DNA from: Pseudoxanthomonas sp. SE1
Lineage (GTDB): Bacteria; Pseudomonadota; Gammaproteobacteria; Xanthomonadales; Xanthomonadaceae
NCBI RefSeq assembly: GCF_029542205.1
Contig: NZ_CP113783.1
Coordinates: 2,905,001 to 2,969,000 of the forward strand
Reading direction: 5' to 3'
DNA length: 64,000 bases
The notes below the pieces were generated by a model, which saw only the letters and a list, made by a program, of their open reading frames with translations, made no database searches and had not been told where the DNA came from. Position 1 is the first letter of the stretch. Each line of letters begins with the position of its first letter. Positions 31,066 to 39,765 of the stretch are shown piece after piece. A program made the translations under genes and the position numbers.

Positions 31066-32760
31066 ATGCACCTGCGTTCTTTCGTGTCGCCGCTCGCCGG
31101 CATGACCCTGCTCACCGCGCTCGCCGGTTGCGCCAGCACCTCGCCCGCCACGTCCTCCGTCGTCCATGTCGATGTCGCGCCGGTGGCCCACCCGCAGGGC
31201 GAAACGCCTCAATGGTGGTACCGGAATGGTGCAGCGAAGGCCGCCGCCAATGGCGCGATGCAGGGCAAGGCCAGGAACGTCATCGTCTTCCTCGGCGACG
31301 GCATGAGCCTGACCACGGTGGCCGCCGCGCGCATCTTCGAAGGCCAGCGCAAAGGCATGCCGGGCGAGGAGAATCTGCTGAGCTGGGAGCACTTCCCGCA
31401 CACTGCCTTCAGCAAGACGTACAACACCGATTCGCAGACGCCCGACTCGGCCGGCACCATGACCGCCATTGCCAGCGGCGTGAAATCGCACATGGGCGCC
31501 ATCGGCGTGTCGGCCGGCCGCAAGGGCGAATGCACGCCCGACGGCAGCAAGGACCTGCTGAGCTGGCTGACGCTGGCCGACAGCGCCGGCCTGGCCACCG
31601 GTATCGTCACCACCGCGCGGGTGACGCATGCGACACCCGCGGCGACCTACGCTCACGTCTCGCATCGCGACTGGGAGAACGACAGCGACCTGCCCGCGGA
31701 GGCGACCGAGGCCGGATGCAAGGACATTGCCCAGCAATTGCTGGGCGCTGCACGCTTCGGACATGGTCCGACGGTGGTGCTGGGCGGAGGGCGTGGCGAG
31801 TTCCTGCCCGTGGATGTGCGCGACCCGGAAGAAGACGACAAGGTCGGCCAGCGCCTCGACGGCCGCAACCTGGTCGCCGAGTGGCAACAGGCGCATCCGC
31901 AAGGTGCCTATGCCTGGAATACACGGCAGTTGGAAGCCGCCACGGATGCACCGCAGCTGCTGGGCCTGTTCGAGTATGACCACATGCAGTTCGAACACGA
32001 CCGCCGCAAGGATGACCAGGGCGAACCTTCGCTTGCCGACCTGACGCGCAGCGCGATCCGCACGCTCTCGCGCAATCCGGAAGGCTTCGTGCTGCTGGTG
32101 GAAGGCGCGCGCATCGATCACGCCAACCACTATGGCAACGCGTATCGCGCACTCGATGAGACCGTCGCGATGTCGGATGCCGTGCGCGCCGCGACGGAGG
32201 CCACTTCACGCGATGACACGCTGATCGTCGTCACCGCCGATCATTCGCACACGCTCAACTTCGTCGGCTATCCCGTGCGCGGCAATCCGATCCTGGGCAA
32301 GGTGCGTGGCCAGGGCGGCGAAGACGACACGCCAGGCGACCTCGCGCGCGACCAGACGGGCCTGACCTTCACCACGCTGACGTACGCCAATGGTCCCGGC
32401 TACACCGGCGCCAGCAACCGCCAGCCTGCGGGGTCGAAAACGTTCCTGCATGCCCCCAGCAGCGTCGAACCGTCGGAGGGTCGGCCGGACCTGAGCCACG
32501 TCGACACCGAGCACCCGGATTACCTGCAGGAAGCGCTGGTGCCGCTGAAGTCGGAATCGCACGGCGGCGAAGACGTCGGCATCTGGGCCATCGGTCCCGG
32601 CAGCGACGCCTTCCGCGGCACGCTGGAGCAGAACGCGATCTACCACGTCATCGTGCAGGCCGCACCAAAGCTGCGTGCGCGCCTGTGCGCAGCGGGCACG
32701 TGCGACGCGAATGGCGTGCCGGTGGAACTGCCGAAGCCGGCGGATTTCGAGAAGAAGTGA
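31066..32760 (+). CDS. alkaline phosphatase (lipoprotein)
   Basis: 564 residues. The start MHLRSFVSPL at 31066 gives a lipoprotein signal ending LAGC. Metal and catalytic motifs of the PhoA superfamily are present: VFLGDGMS, the nucleophile segment TDSQTPDSAGTMTA, EGARIDHANHYG, and VTADHSHTLNF. It resembles the larger PhoA-like enzymes with crown insertions. It likely liberates phosphate outside the inner membrane. No Pho box was identified by eye. Convergent with the CopD-like gene. Confidence 0.92.
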   Translation: MHLRSFVSPLAGMTLLTALAGCASTSPATSSVVHVDVAPVAHPQGETPQWWYRNGAAKAAANGAMQGKARNVIVFLGDGMSLTTVAAARIFEGQRKGMPGEENLLSWEHFPHTAFSKTYNTDSQTPDSAGTMTAIASGVKSHMGAIGVSAGRKGECTPDGSKDLLSWLTLADSAGLATGIVTTARVTHATPAATYAHVSHRDWENDSDLPAEATEAGCKDIAQQLLGAARFGHGPTVVLGGGRGEFLPVDVRDPEEDDKVGQRLDGRNLVAEWQQAHPQGAYAWNTRQLEAATDAPQLLGLFEYDHMQFEHDRRKDDQGEPSLADLTRSAIRTLSRNPEGFVLLVEGARIDHANHYGNAYRALDETVAMSDAVRAATEATSRDDTLIVVTADHSHTLNFVGYPVRGNPILGKVRGQGGEDDTPGDLARDQTGLTFTTLTYANGPGYTGASNRQPAGSKTFLHAPSSVEPSEGRPDLSHVDTEHPDYLQEALVPLKSESHGGEDVGIWAIGPGSDAFRGTLEQNAIYHVIVQAAPKLRARLCAAGTCDANGVPVELPKPADFEKK

Positions 32761-32764
32761 GTTC

Positions 32765-32786
32765 TCGCGCCGGGTGGCCGGCGCGA
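32765..32786. terminator. hairpin between convergent genes
   Basis: TCGCGCCGG / CCGGCGCGA, a 9-bp perfect stem with loop GTGG, followed on the plus strand by TCGTTTC. Five bases past the alkaline phosphatase stop and six from the stop of the gene at 32792. Confidence 0.7.
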
Positions 32787-32791
32787 TCGTT

Positions 32792-33223
32792 TCAGAACGG
32801 CTTCGCCAGCACCAACCACACCACCGCGATCAGCCCGAACAGCGGCAGCTCGTTGAACCAGCGCAGGGCCGTCGGCGAAGGCAGCGACGTGCCCTTTGCA
32901 GCACCCTTCAGCCAGCGGCCAGTGACGATGAAGTGCACCAGCATCAGCGCGACCAGCGTGAGCTTGGCATGCAGCCAGCCGCCGCTGATGCCGAAATGGA
33001 ACCACAGCACGCCGCCCAGGATCACCGCGATGCCGAACATGCTGTGGCCGAAGCCATACAACCGACGGCCCATCAGCAGCAGGCGTGCCTGCACATCGGC
33101 TTGTCCGCTCGTCTCGGCCAGGTTGACCAGGATGCGCGGCAGGTAGAACACCGTCGCCATCCAGGCGATGACGAAAACCAGGTGGAAGGTCTTGACCCAG
33201 AGGTACAGGCTGGCTTTGTCCAC
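32792..33223 (-). CDS. CopD/HemJ-like integral membrane protein
   Basis: 143 residues, four membrane segments. LWVKTFHLVFVIAWMATVFYLPRILV near residues 8-33 carries the conserved His and W-M-A-x-x-FYLPRI pattern shared by CopD-type proteins and HemJ protoporphyrinogen oxidase. The C-terminus has RWFNELPLFGLIAVVWLV. I chose the GTG at 33223, with GGAG nine bases upstream, since the open frame to 33499 has no similarity. HemJ activity is possible but unproven. Confidence 0.8.
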   Translation of the reverse strand: MDKASLYLWVKTFHLVFVIAWMATVFYLPRILVNLAETSGQADVQARLLLMGRRLYGFGHSMFGIAVILGGVLWFHFGISGGWLHAKLTLVALMLVHFIVTGRWLKGAAKGTSLPSPTALRWFNELPLFGLIAVVWLVLAKPF

Positions 33224-33338
33224 GCTGGCCGCTCCATCGCATCGAAAGGGTGATGCGGGATTCTCCGCTACCGCTGCAAGGACTGTCCAACGCAATGGAA
33301 TGCCACGACGCCCCCGCTCGAAGAAGAGGCCACGAGCC

Positions 33339-33453
33339 CGTCGTTCCAGCGTAAGCTGGAGCCCATCTCGATTCCGCCATCGCGCTGCGCGGCAACGCGC
33401 GATGGATCCCGGCTTGACCAGCCATTCGGCTGTTGAAAACCGCTGGGATGACG
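33339..33453. repeat. second type of dispersed repeat with nested dyads
   Basis: Outer arms CGTCGTTCCAGCG (33339-33351) and CGCTGGGATGACG (33441-33453) pair with two mismatches. Inside are CCAGC-gtaa-GCTGG (33346-33359) and a perfect 9-bp dyad CCATCGCGC / GCGCGATGG (33377-33385, 33397-33405). The outer arms resemble the CGTCATTCC/GGAATGACG palindromes frequent in Xanthomonadaceae. It fills most of the 268-base gap before the methyltransferase gene. Confidence 0.55.
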
Positions 33454-33491
33454 AGCAACAACCTTCTGCCTCCCTCTTCCTGTACATCCCG

Positions 33492-34100
33492 ATGACCAAG
33501 CACTACGACGCCGATTACTTCCAGCGCTGGTACCGCGACGGCGACATCGGTGGCGCGCCGCGGCTGGCGCGCAAGGTGGCGATGGCCGTGGCGGTGGCCG
33601 AGTACCACCTGGAACGTCCCATCCGCACGGTGCTGGACGTCGGCTGTGGTGAAGGCGCGTGGCGTGCGCCATTGTTGAAACTGCGGCCGAAACTGCAGTA
33701 CCTGGGTTTCGACAGCAGCGAGTACGCGATCCGCCGCTTCGGGCGCACCCGCAACCTGCACTACGCGCGCTTCGAGGATTTCCAGTACCTGCGTCCCTGC
33801 GAGCCGGTCGACCTGCTGGTGTGCTCGGATGTACTGCACTACGTACCGACCCGCGAACTGAAGCGCGGGCTACCGGGGTTGGCTGAACTGTGCGCCGGTG
33901 TCGCCTTCCTTGAAACCTTCGCAAAGGAGGACGAATTCGAAGGCGACCACGAGGGATTCCAGCCGCGCAAGGCGGCGTGGTACCGGGAAGCGTTCGATGG
34001 ACTGGGTTTCCAGTCGATCGGCAACCATTGCTGGCTGGGCCCGCGCCTGGCGGGCGATGTCGCGGTGCTGGAGGCGGCGGATTTCCGGCCGATAACCTGA
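33492..34100 (+). CDS. class I SAM-dependent methyltransferase
   Basis: 202 residues from MTKHYDADYFQRWY at 33492; upstream sequence in frame is the repeat. SAM motif VLDVGCGEGAWR near 46-57, the acidic residue in LGFDSSEYAI, and VDLLVCSDVLHYV as motif IV. Small-molecule type; no substrate clue. It is 79 bases upstream of the PHB depolymerase on the same strand. Confidence 0.85.
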   Translation: MTKHYDADYFQRWYRDGDIGGAPRLARKVAMAVAVAEYHLERPIRTVLDVGCGEGAWRAPLLKLRPKLQYLGFDSSEYAIRRFGRTRNLHYARFEDFQYLRPCEPVDLLVCSDVLHYVPTRELKRGLPGLAELCAGVAFLETFAKEDEFEGDHEGFQPRKAAWYREAFDGLGFQSIGNHCWLGPRLAGDVAVLEAADFRPIT

Positions 34101-34179
34101 ACAGGCGTGCGCGGCGGTACCGGCTTTGCGGTATGCTGCGGCGCAGCACCGTGCACCAAAAGCGGGATTCCGGACAGCC

Positions 34180-35427
34180 ATGACCTTGTACCAACTGCAC
34201 GAACTCGGACGCGCATGGATGGCGCCGCTGGCCTACATGGCCGAAGCCAACGCACGGATGTTTTCCACACCGACAAGCTGGCTCTCCAACGTGCCGGGGG
34301 CCGAGCGCATCGCGGCCGGCAATGAACTCGTCCACCGCATCGGCAAGGATTACGAAAAGCCGGCGTGGGAGATCCGCGAAGTCGAGGCGCATGGCCGCAC
34401 GGTCCCCGTGGTGGAACTGGAGGCGGTGAAGAAGCCGTTCTGCCGCCTGCTCCGCTTCAAACGCTACACCGACGACGCCGACACCATCGCCCTGCTGAAG
34501 GACGACCCGGTGGTGCTGGTGGTGGCGCCGCTGTCGGGCCACCACGCCACACTGTTGCGCGACACCGTGCACACCCTGCTGCGCAACCACAAGGTCTACG
34601 TGACCGACTGGGTGGACGCGCGCATGGTGCCCGCGTCGGAGGGCCCCTTCAGCCTCGACGACTATGTCGCCTACGTGGAGGAGTTCATCCGCCACATCGG
34701 CGCAGAGAAACTCCACGTCATCAGTGTCTGCCAACCCACCGTGCCGGTACTCGCGGCGGTGTCGCTGATGGCGGCGCGCGGCGAAGCCACGCCGCGTTCG
34801 CTGGTGATGATGGGCGGCCCGATCGACGCGCGCCGCAGCCCCACCGAAGTGAACAGCCTGGCCACGCGCAACCCGCTGTCGTGGTTTGAGAACAATGTCA
34901 TCCACGCGGTCCCCGTGCCCTACCCCGGCGAAGGCCGTCGCGTGTATCCCGGCTTCCTGCAGCATGCCGGGTTCCTTGCGATGAACCCCAGCCGCCATTT
35001 CATGTCGCACTGGGATTTCTATGCGGATCTGGTGAAGGGCGATCTGCAGGACGCCGAATCGCATCGCAAGTTCTATGACGAATACAACGCCGTCCTCGAC
35101 ATGCCGGCCGAGTATTACCTGGACACCATCCGCACCGTGTTCCAGGAGTTCCTGCTGCCGCGCGGCGAATGGACGGTCAATGGCGAACTGGTGAAGCCGG
35201 CCGCGATCAAGAAGACCGCACTGATGAGCATCGAGGGCGAACTCGACGACATCTCCGGCCAGGGCCAGACCGCTGCCGCGCATGACCTGTGCACCGGCAT
35301 CGCGAAGGCGCACCACAAGCACCTGACGGTCGAGGGCGCCGGTCATTACGGCATCTTCAGCGGCCGCCGCTGGCGCGAAAAGGTGTATCCGCAGGTGCGC
35401 GACTTCATCGCGAAGTACGCAGGCTGA
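34180..35427 (+). CDS. phaZ: intracellular polyhydroxyalkanoate depolymerase
   Basis: 415 residues, cytosolic granule-associated enzyme that hydrolyses stored poly(3-hydroxybutyrate). The lipase-box equivalent ISVCQPT places the catalytic nucleophile at Cys184, matching the Cys of the Ralstonia PhaZ type, and GHYGIFSGRRWREKVYP near the end holds the catalytic His. The N-terminus YQLHELGRAWMAPL is typical. No phaC/phaA/phaB lies in the window. The chosen start at 34180 begins conservation. Confidence 0.92.
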   Translation: MTLYQLHELGRAWMAPLAYMAEANARMFSTPTSWLSNVPGAERIAAGNELVHRIGKDYEKPAWEIREVEAHGRTVPVVELEAVKKPFCRLLRFKRYTDDADTIALLKDDPVVLVVAPLSGHHATLLRDTVHTLLRNHKVYVTDWVDARMVPASEGPFSLDDYVAYVEEFIRHIGAEKLHVISVCQPTVPVLAAVSLMAARGEATPRSLVMMGGPIDARRSPTEVNSLATRNPLSWFENNVIHAVPVPYPGEGRRVYPGFLQHAGFLAMNPSRHFMSHWDFYADLVKGDLQDAESHRKFYDEYNAVLDMPAEYYLDTIRTVFQEFLLPRGEWTVNGELVKPAAIKKTALMSIEGELDDISGQGQTAAAHDLCTGIAKAHHKHLTVEGAGHYGIFSGRRWREKVYPQVRDFIAKYAG

Positions 35428-35440
35428 ATCGACGCGTCCT

Positions 35441-35552
35441 GTGGGAGCGACGTCAGTCGCGAAGCTTTTGAGGGATCGGCGCATCCATGCCGACAGTAGA
35501 AAAGGCCGCCCTCACAGGCGGCCTTTTCGTTCGCGACTCACGTCGCTCCCAC
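35441..35552. repeat. palindromic repeat (GTGGGAGCGACG type) enclosing a terminator
   Basis: Arm 35441-35463 (GTGGGAGCGACGTCAGTCGC, then GAA) and arm 35530-35552 are reverse complements with one mismatch (CAG against CTC region). The 66-base spacer holds a complete intrinsic terminator at 35500-35527. Located between phaZ and the convergent sensor gene. Confidence 0.8.
35500..35527. terminator. bidirectional intrinsic terminator
   Basis: 11-bp perfect stem AAAAGGCCGCC / GGCGGCCTTTT, loop CTCACA. The A/T ends give a T run on both strands, so it can serve both phaZ and the convergent gene at 35562. Confidence 0.85.
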
Positions 35553-35561
35553 ATCGATCCC

Positions 35562-36479
35562 TCACACCACCGGCGTACGCACCAGCAGGTGCTTGGCCAG
35601 CCAGCCATGGAAGACACCGACAAAACGCGCCAGGTGCAGCGTGGCGAACAACAGGACGATGCCGAAGACGGAGACCAGCGGCAGCAGCCATGGCGCTTCC
35701 GTGACCAGGTTCCATTCGCCGAAGTTCATGACGTAGTCGAAGGGCAGAAAGTACGCTACGGGGGCTGCGATGAAGCCCAGCGACAACGCCAGCAACGTGA
35801 TGGCGACCGAGAAGTACAGGATGCCGAGCGGGTGCATCAGCAGCAGGTACAGCATCGCCGTCCAGGTGCGACCGTCGGTGAAGAGTTCCTTCAAGCGCGT
35901 CATCCACGGCTTGTCGCGCTGGGTGTACAGCGGACGACGCGGCATGCGCTCGCCGAGCAGCACTTCCACCATCCGGCCCTCGACCAGCGACAGCAACCGC
36001 ACCGACATCAGGAACAGCAGCAGCAGCGGGATGCCGACGATCAGGATCAGCAGGCCGGCTGACAGGCTGGCGCCGGTCACGACCCAGGTGAAGTAGAACG
36101 TGCCGGTGGCCAGCGACAGCAGCATGTAGAACAGCGCGCCGTAGGTGCGGGCATCGGCGGCGACACCGAAGAAGCGGCCCAGCAGCGACTTGCGCTTCGG
36201 CGGTACCGGTGGACGCAAGGCCTTGGCGACGGTGACTTCGGTCTCCCTGTAGATGTCGGCGACTTCCTCCGGCGCGCCGTAGCTGCCGGCGACCGATGCG
36301 ATCACCTCGGCTTCCGACTTGCCGGGGTTCTCCGCCATTTCCGAGCGCAGGTACTCCTCCGCGTCGTACAGGGCATCCTGGACCATGGCCTTGTCGGCGC
36401 CCGACAACGCGGCGCGCAACTGGTCCAGGTATTCGGGGATGGTGGTGGGCAGGCTGCCCGGGGCAGTGGTGGTGTTCAT
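35562..36479 (-). CDS. HAAS-sensor membrane protein (PadR partner)
   Basis: 305 residues. An N-terminal HAAS-like domain (about 10-85, with YLDQLRAALSGAD, YDAEEYLRSEM and VIASVAGSYGAPEEVADIY) is followed by four to six membrane segments in a 'sensor' domain. The family is usually encoded next to PadR regulators and is thought to signal membrane or antibiotic stress; function here is inferred from that pairing. Its ATG overlaps the PadR stop by four bases. Confidence 0.83.
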   Translation of the reverse strand: MNTTTAPGSLPTTIPEYLDQLRAALSGADKAMVQDALYDAEEYLRSEMAENPGKSEAEVIASVAGSYGAPEEVADIYRETEVTVAKALRPPVPPKRKSLLGRFFGVAADARTYGALFYMLLSLATGTFYFTWVVTGASLSAGLLILIVGIPLLLLFLMSVRLLSLVEGRMVEVLLGERMPRRPLYTQRDKPWMTRLKELFTDGRTWTAMLYLLLMHPLGILYFSVAITLLALSLGFIAAPVAYFLPFDYVMNFGEWNLVTEAPWLLPLVSVFGIVLLFATLHLARFVGVFHGWLAKHLLVRTPVV

Positions 36480-36841
36480 GCAGGAATCCCCTCAAGCACG
36501 GAATCGACGGAATCACGGGTGGCGCGCCAGGCGGCGATCCAGGACTGCAGGGTCAGCCGCCCTGGCTCTGTGATGCGGTAGTAGCGGCGTGGCGGGCCCG
36601 CAACGGACGGCTCGACGAAGCTGTCCAGCAATCCGCCGCCCTCCAGGTTGCGCAGCACCGGGTAAAGCGCGCTTTGCTTGCCGCTGAGCACGCCGTCGCC
36701 GACGCGCTCCAGCTGCTTGGCGATCAGGTATCCGTACAACGGTTCACCGGCCCGGGCCAGCACTGCCAGCAAGGCCAGCGACACGGTGCCTGCGCTCAGT
36801 TCTTTCTGGAACTTCTTCAGTTGGATATAGGGCTCACTCAT
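36476..36841 (-). CDS. PadR family transcriptional regulator
   Basis: 121 residues. The winged helix spans about 15-95, with SLALLAVLARAGEPLYGYLIAKQLE as the early helices, SALYPVLRNLEGGGLL for the recognition helix and RYYRITEPGRLTL as the wing. Short C-terminal dimerisation helix. Probably represses its own operon with the HAAS-sensor gene. AT-rich sequence upstream (36880-36905) contains a small dyad. Confidence 0.92.
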   Translation of the reverse strand: MSEPYIQLKKFQKELSAGTVSLALLAVLARAGEPLYGYLIAKQLERVGDGVLSGKQSALYPVLRNLEGGGLLDSFVEPSVAGPPRRYYRITEPGRLTLQSWIAAWRATRDSVDSVLEGIPA

Positions 36842-36881
36842 GGCTCCCCCTCCGCGGCACTCCCGCTAGGTTGTAGACGAT

Positions 36882-36904
36882 GCTATTACGAAGTTTGATA
36901 TAGC
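36882..36904 (-). promoter_or_regulatory. candidate promoter/operator of the PadR operon
   Basis: An AT-rich island in otherwise GC-rich DNA, 41 bases before the PadR start. It holds GCTAT (36882-36886) and ATAGC (36900-36904) as a dyad, and TATATC-like hexamers on the minus strand. It could be the -10 region and autoregulatory operator. Based on composition and symmetry only. Confidence 0.35.
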
Positions 36905-36973
36905 GAATGTGCCAGTAGTCACTGGGACCGGCGGCCTCCCTACAATCGGTCCATCTTCCGACTCGGATCCGCC

Positions 36974-37882
36974 ATGCGCCTGACGCCGCTGCTGCTCGCC
37001 TACCTGCTCGCCCTTCCCGCCGCGCATGCCGAGGAACCGCCGAAGCATCCCAGTGCGAAGGAGATCCTCGACGCGTCGCCTGATGCCGACTGGCGCACGC
37101 TGGAGCCGGCCAACACGTTGTACATGGACGTGCCCGGCGGCCGCGTGGTGATCGAACTGGCCCCCGCGTTCGCGCCGGAGCACGTCGCCAACATCCGCAC
37201 GCTGGCGCGCGAGGGCTTCTGGAACGGCCTGGGCATCTACCGCTCGCACGACAACTTCGTGGTGCAGTTCGGCGATGCCGATGCGGAGGACACGTCAAAA
37301 GCCAAGTCGCTGGGCACCGCGAAGACGAAGCTGCCGGCCGAGTTCGCGCGCACGGCAACCGGCCTGACCTTCACCCGGCTGCCGGACGTGGATGGATGGG
37401 CCCCGGAAGTCGGCTTCGTGGACGGGTTTCCCGCCGCGCGCGATCCGAAAACCGGCGATGCCTGGCTGGCGCACTGCTATGGCGCGCTGGGTGCCGGCCG
37501 CGGCGGCCCGCCCGACAGCAGCAACGGCAGCGAACTGTATGTGGTCACCGGGCAGTCGCCGCGCCAGCTGGACCGCAACATCACGCTGGTGGGCCGCGTG
37601 GTGAAGGGCATGGAACTGCTCAGCGCGATTCCGCGCGGGCCGGAGCCCATGGGTTTCTACGAGAAGGCGGAAGAACGCACGCCGATCACCGCCATCCGCC
37701 TGGCCAGTGAAGTGCCGGAGAGCGAGCGCATGCCGCTGCAGGTGCTGCGCACCGACTCGAAAACCTTTGCTGCCGCCACCGAAGCTCGCCGCAATCGCCG
37801 CGATGGCTGGTACGTGCAGCCCGCAGGCCACATCGATCTTTGCAACGTGCCGCTGCCCGTCAGGACACCGCCCGCACCCTGA
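36974..37882 (+). CDS. secreted cyclophilin-type peptidyl-prolyl isomerase
   Basis: 302 residues with a signal peptide cut near AHAEE. The cyclophilin domain covers about 45-230: [19 protein letters not shown], the [20 protein letters not shown] active-site region, and [28 protein letters not shown]. The domain is larger than the 165-residue minimum, with inserted loops and an extra C-terminal segment. Likely a periplasmic foldase. Confidence 0.9.
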   Translation: MRLTPLLLAYLLALPAAHAEEPPKHPSAKEILDASPDADWRTLEPANTLYMDVPGGRVVIELAPAFAPEHVANIRTLAREGFWNGLGIYRSHDNFVVQFGDADAEDTSKAKSLGTAKTKLPAEFARTATGLTFTRLPDVDGWAPEVGFVDGFPAARDPKTGDAWLAHCYGALGAGRGGPPDSSNGSELYVVTGQSPRQLDRNITLVGRVVKGMELLSAIPRGPEPMGFYEKAEERTPITAIRLASEVPESERMPLQVLRTDSKTFAAATEARRNRRDGWYVQPAGHIDLCNVPLPVRTPPAP

Positions 37883-37949
37883 TCCGGAACCCGTAGCAGC
37901 CCTATGCATCACCGCACAGCGGCGATGCTTGACAGCGCGGCCTGACGGC

Positions 37950-37980
37950 TTGATATTTAGCAAATACGTTAATTATCTAA
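37950..37980 (+). promoter_or_regulatory. candidate promoter and operator of the ArsR-type gene
   Basis: TTGATA (37950-37955) and TATCTA (37974-37979) are 18 bases apart, a reasonable sigma-70 promoter. An imperfect 24-base dyad bounded by TTAG and CTAA (37957-37980) covers the spacer and -10, where ArsR regulators usually bind. The start codon is six bases later, so a leaderless or very short leader is implied. Confidence 0.45.
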
Positions 37981-37986
37981 GTACCT

Positions 37987-38334
37987 ATGGCCACCGACCG
38001 CATCTTCGACGCCCTCGCCTCGCGCCCGCGTCGTGAAATCCTGGCGTACCTGTCCGCGCAGGAGCTGACGGCCGGCGAGATCGGCGCGCGCTTCGCGATG
38101 AGCGCGCCGGCCATTTCCCGCCATCTTTCGGTGCTGGAGGCCGCAGGCCTGGTTGCCAGCGAACGCCGCGGACAGTTCATCTATTACCGGCTCACGCCCG
38201 ACAACCTGGTCAACACACTGACCGGTTTCGCCTTCGAGGTATGCCCCACGGCGGGGCCGCTGAAACGCGAGTCGCGACAGCGGGCCAAGCAGGCGGTCAC
38301 TGCGCGCAAGCCCGCCCCCGCCAAACCCCGCTGA
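37987..38334 (+). CDS. ArsR/SmtB family transcriptional regulator
   Basis: 115 residues. Winged helix: FDALASRPRREILAYL, then ELTAGEIGARFAMSAPAISRHLSVLEAAGLV (recognition helix) and RGQFIYYRLTP (wing). No cysteine cluster of the metal-sensing types is visible (only one Cys, at EVCP), so a metal signal is unlikely. Basic C-terminal tail. It lies 27 bases before the cupin-like/DUF2867 gene and probably regulates it. Confidence 0.92.
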   Translation: MATDRIFDALASRPRREILAYLSAQELTAGEIGARFAMSAPAISRHLSVLEAAGLVASERRGQFIYYRLTPDNLVNTLTGFAFEVCPTAGPLKRESRQRAKQAVTARKPAPAKPR

Positions 38335-38361
38335 CTTCCACCTCTTTGCCAGGAACGCACG

Positions 38362-39765
38362 ATGAGCCACCCTGCCGATGCCGTCCCCGGATTTCCCACC
38401 GCCCGTATTCCTTCGTATTGCGGCGGCCTTCCCGTCGAAGTGATCCTGCTGTCGCAACTTGGCCATGGAGCGGGTGACCACTTGCACGCCGAGGCCAGCA
38501 TGCGCCAGCGTGCGCACCCGGGTTTCGTGGACGAACTGGACGAGCCGTCCGCCCGCGTGGCGTCGCCCGCCTTCGAACAGGGTGAGCGCTCGGCGCTCTA
38601 CACCTTCGCGGTGGGCAGTGGCGGCCATCCGTTCCATCGGCACGCTGGCCATCGCGTCTTTACCGCCGTCACCGGCAGTGCGGGGGCACGGCTGCGTTTC
38701 TCCACTGCATCGGATGCGCAGCTCGCGCAGGATCCCGCCCACTTCATCGCCGCCCTGCACCACGTGGATCTTCCAGCGGACTGCCTGTTCACCGTGCGCT
38801 TCGGCGGCGGTACGTGGCATCAGTTCGCGCCGTTGCAGACAGACAGCCGGCATCCGGTCCTGTTCGCGCTGTCATGCCATACCGACGAACTCGGTGGCCT
38901 GGAGAAGAAACCCCTGCGAGAGGACGTGCTTGCCGGCAACGCCACGCTCGCCACCCTGACCGAAACCCTGCCGGCAACCGTACAAGGCTGGCTGTCCCGG
39001 CATCCGCTGGATGCCACGTCCATCCCGACCACGCGCCTGTCGTTGCACGCACCGCCGGGCAGCTGGCAGCAGCGCCTGTGTGCCGCGGTGCGTCGCCATG
39101 CGGGCCGTGTCCGCGCGATGCTGTCGACGTGGTGCGGCAGTCTGGGATTCGTGGTGCGGCACCGCCCGCCGGTGGAAGCCCTGTCCACGCCACCCGCCGG
39201 CTCGTTGTTGCGAGAGCACCTGCCGCGACATCATCACCAGGACACGTTCCGCCTGCGGCTGCGCGGCGACATCGGCAGGCATGCGCAGGCCAGCGTACTG
39301 CTGGCCGATGTGCTGGAAGGTTTCCTCACCCGTCGCCCGACCGGTGTGACCCAGCTCATGCGCCTGCGCAACGCGCTGGTGCGGCCGTTGCGTCTGCGCA
39401 CATCACCGCTCGGGTGCCCGGTGTCCTCGCTGCTCTCACCATCGCGCGAACCGCTATTCGCGGGCCGATATCCCGTGCTGGGCCAGCAGGTCGCCGCGGA
39501 CGGCAAGCGCGCGCAGGTGCTGCTGGGCGCGGACGACCGCCACCTGGTGTTCCGTTCGTGCGTGGGCGTGCAGATCAACGAAGACAGCGTGGACATCACA
39601 CTGGGCACGCGCGTGCAATGCCGCAATGCTTTTGGCCGGCTCTACATGGCGGCGATCGATGGCGTCCACCATCGCTATGTCTCGCCGGCCATGCTGAGGA
39701 TGGCCGCGGACCACCTGATGCGCCAGCATGCTCCGTCGGCACTGGCACAAGGCGTCTTCGCCTAG
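38362..39765 (+). CDS. cupin-like and DUF2867 two-domain protein
   Basis: 467 residues. The N-terminal ~180 residues look cupin-like (FHRHAGHRVFTAVTGSAGARLRFS, then GGTWHQFAP near residue 150, with several His). The C-terminal ~175 residues match DUF2867, with LMRLRNALVRPLRLRT, GADDRHLVFRSCV and RVQCRNAFGRLYMAAIDGVHHRYV. Between them is a less conserved linker. I have no functional assignment; the small-molecule or metal-binding role is guessed from the cupin. Immediately downstream of the ArsR regulator, and its stop overlaps the convergent 71-residue gene by four bases. Confidence 0.7.
   Translation: MSHPADAVPGFPTARIPSYCGGLPVEVILLSQLGHGAGDHLHAEASMRQRAHPGFVDELDEPSARVASPAFEQGERSALYTFAVGSGGHPFHRHAGHRVFTAVTGSAGARLRFSTASDAQLAQDPAHFIAALHHVDLPADCLFTVRFGGGTWHQFAPLQTDSRHPVLFALSCHTDELGGLEKKPLREDVLAGNATLATLTETLPATVQGWLSRHPLDATSIPTTRLSLHAPPGSWQQRLCAAVRRHAGRVRAMLSTWCGSLGFVVRHRPPVEALSTPPAGSLLREHLPRHHHQDTFRLRLRGDIGRHAQASVLLADVLEGFLTRRPTGVTQLMRLRNALVRPLRLRTSPLGCPVSSLLSPSREPLFAGRYPVLGQQVAADGKRAQVLLGADDRHLVFRSCVGVQINEDSVDITLGTRVQCRNAFGRLYMAAIDGVHHRYVSPAMLRMAADHLMRQHAPSALAQGVFA

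Noticed and set aside
33268..35484. 738-residue minus-strand open frame across the methyltransferase and phaZ
   Set aside because: Antisense to two well-supported genes and no recognisable motif.
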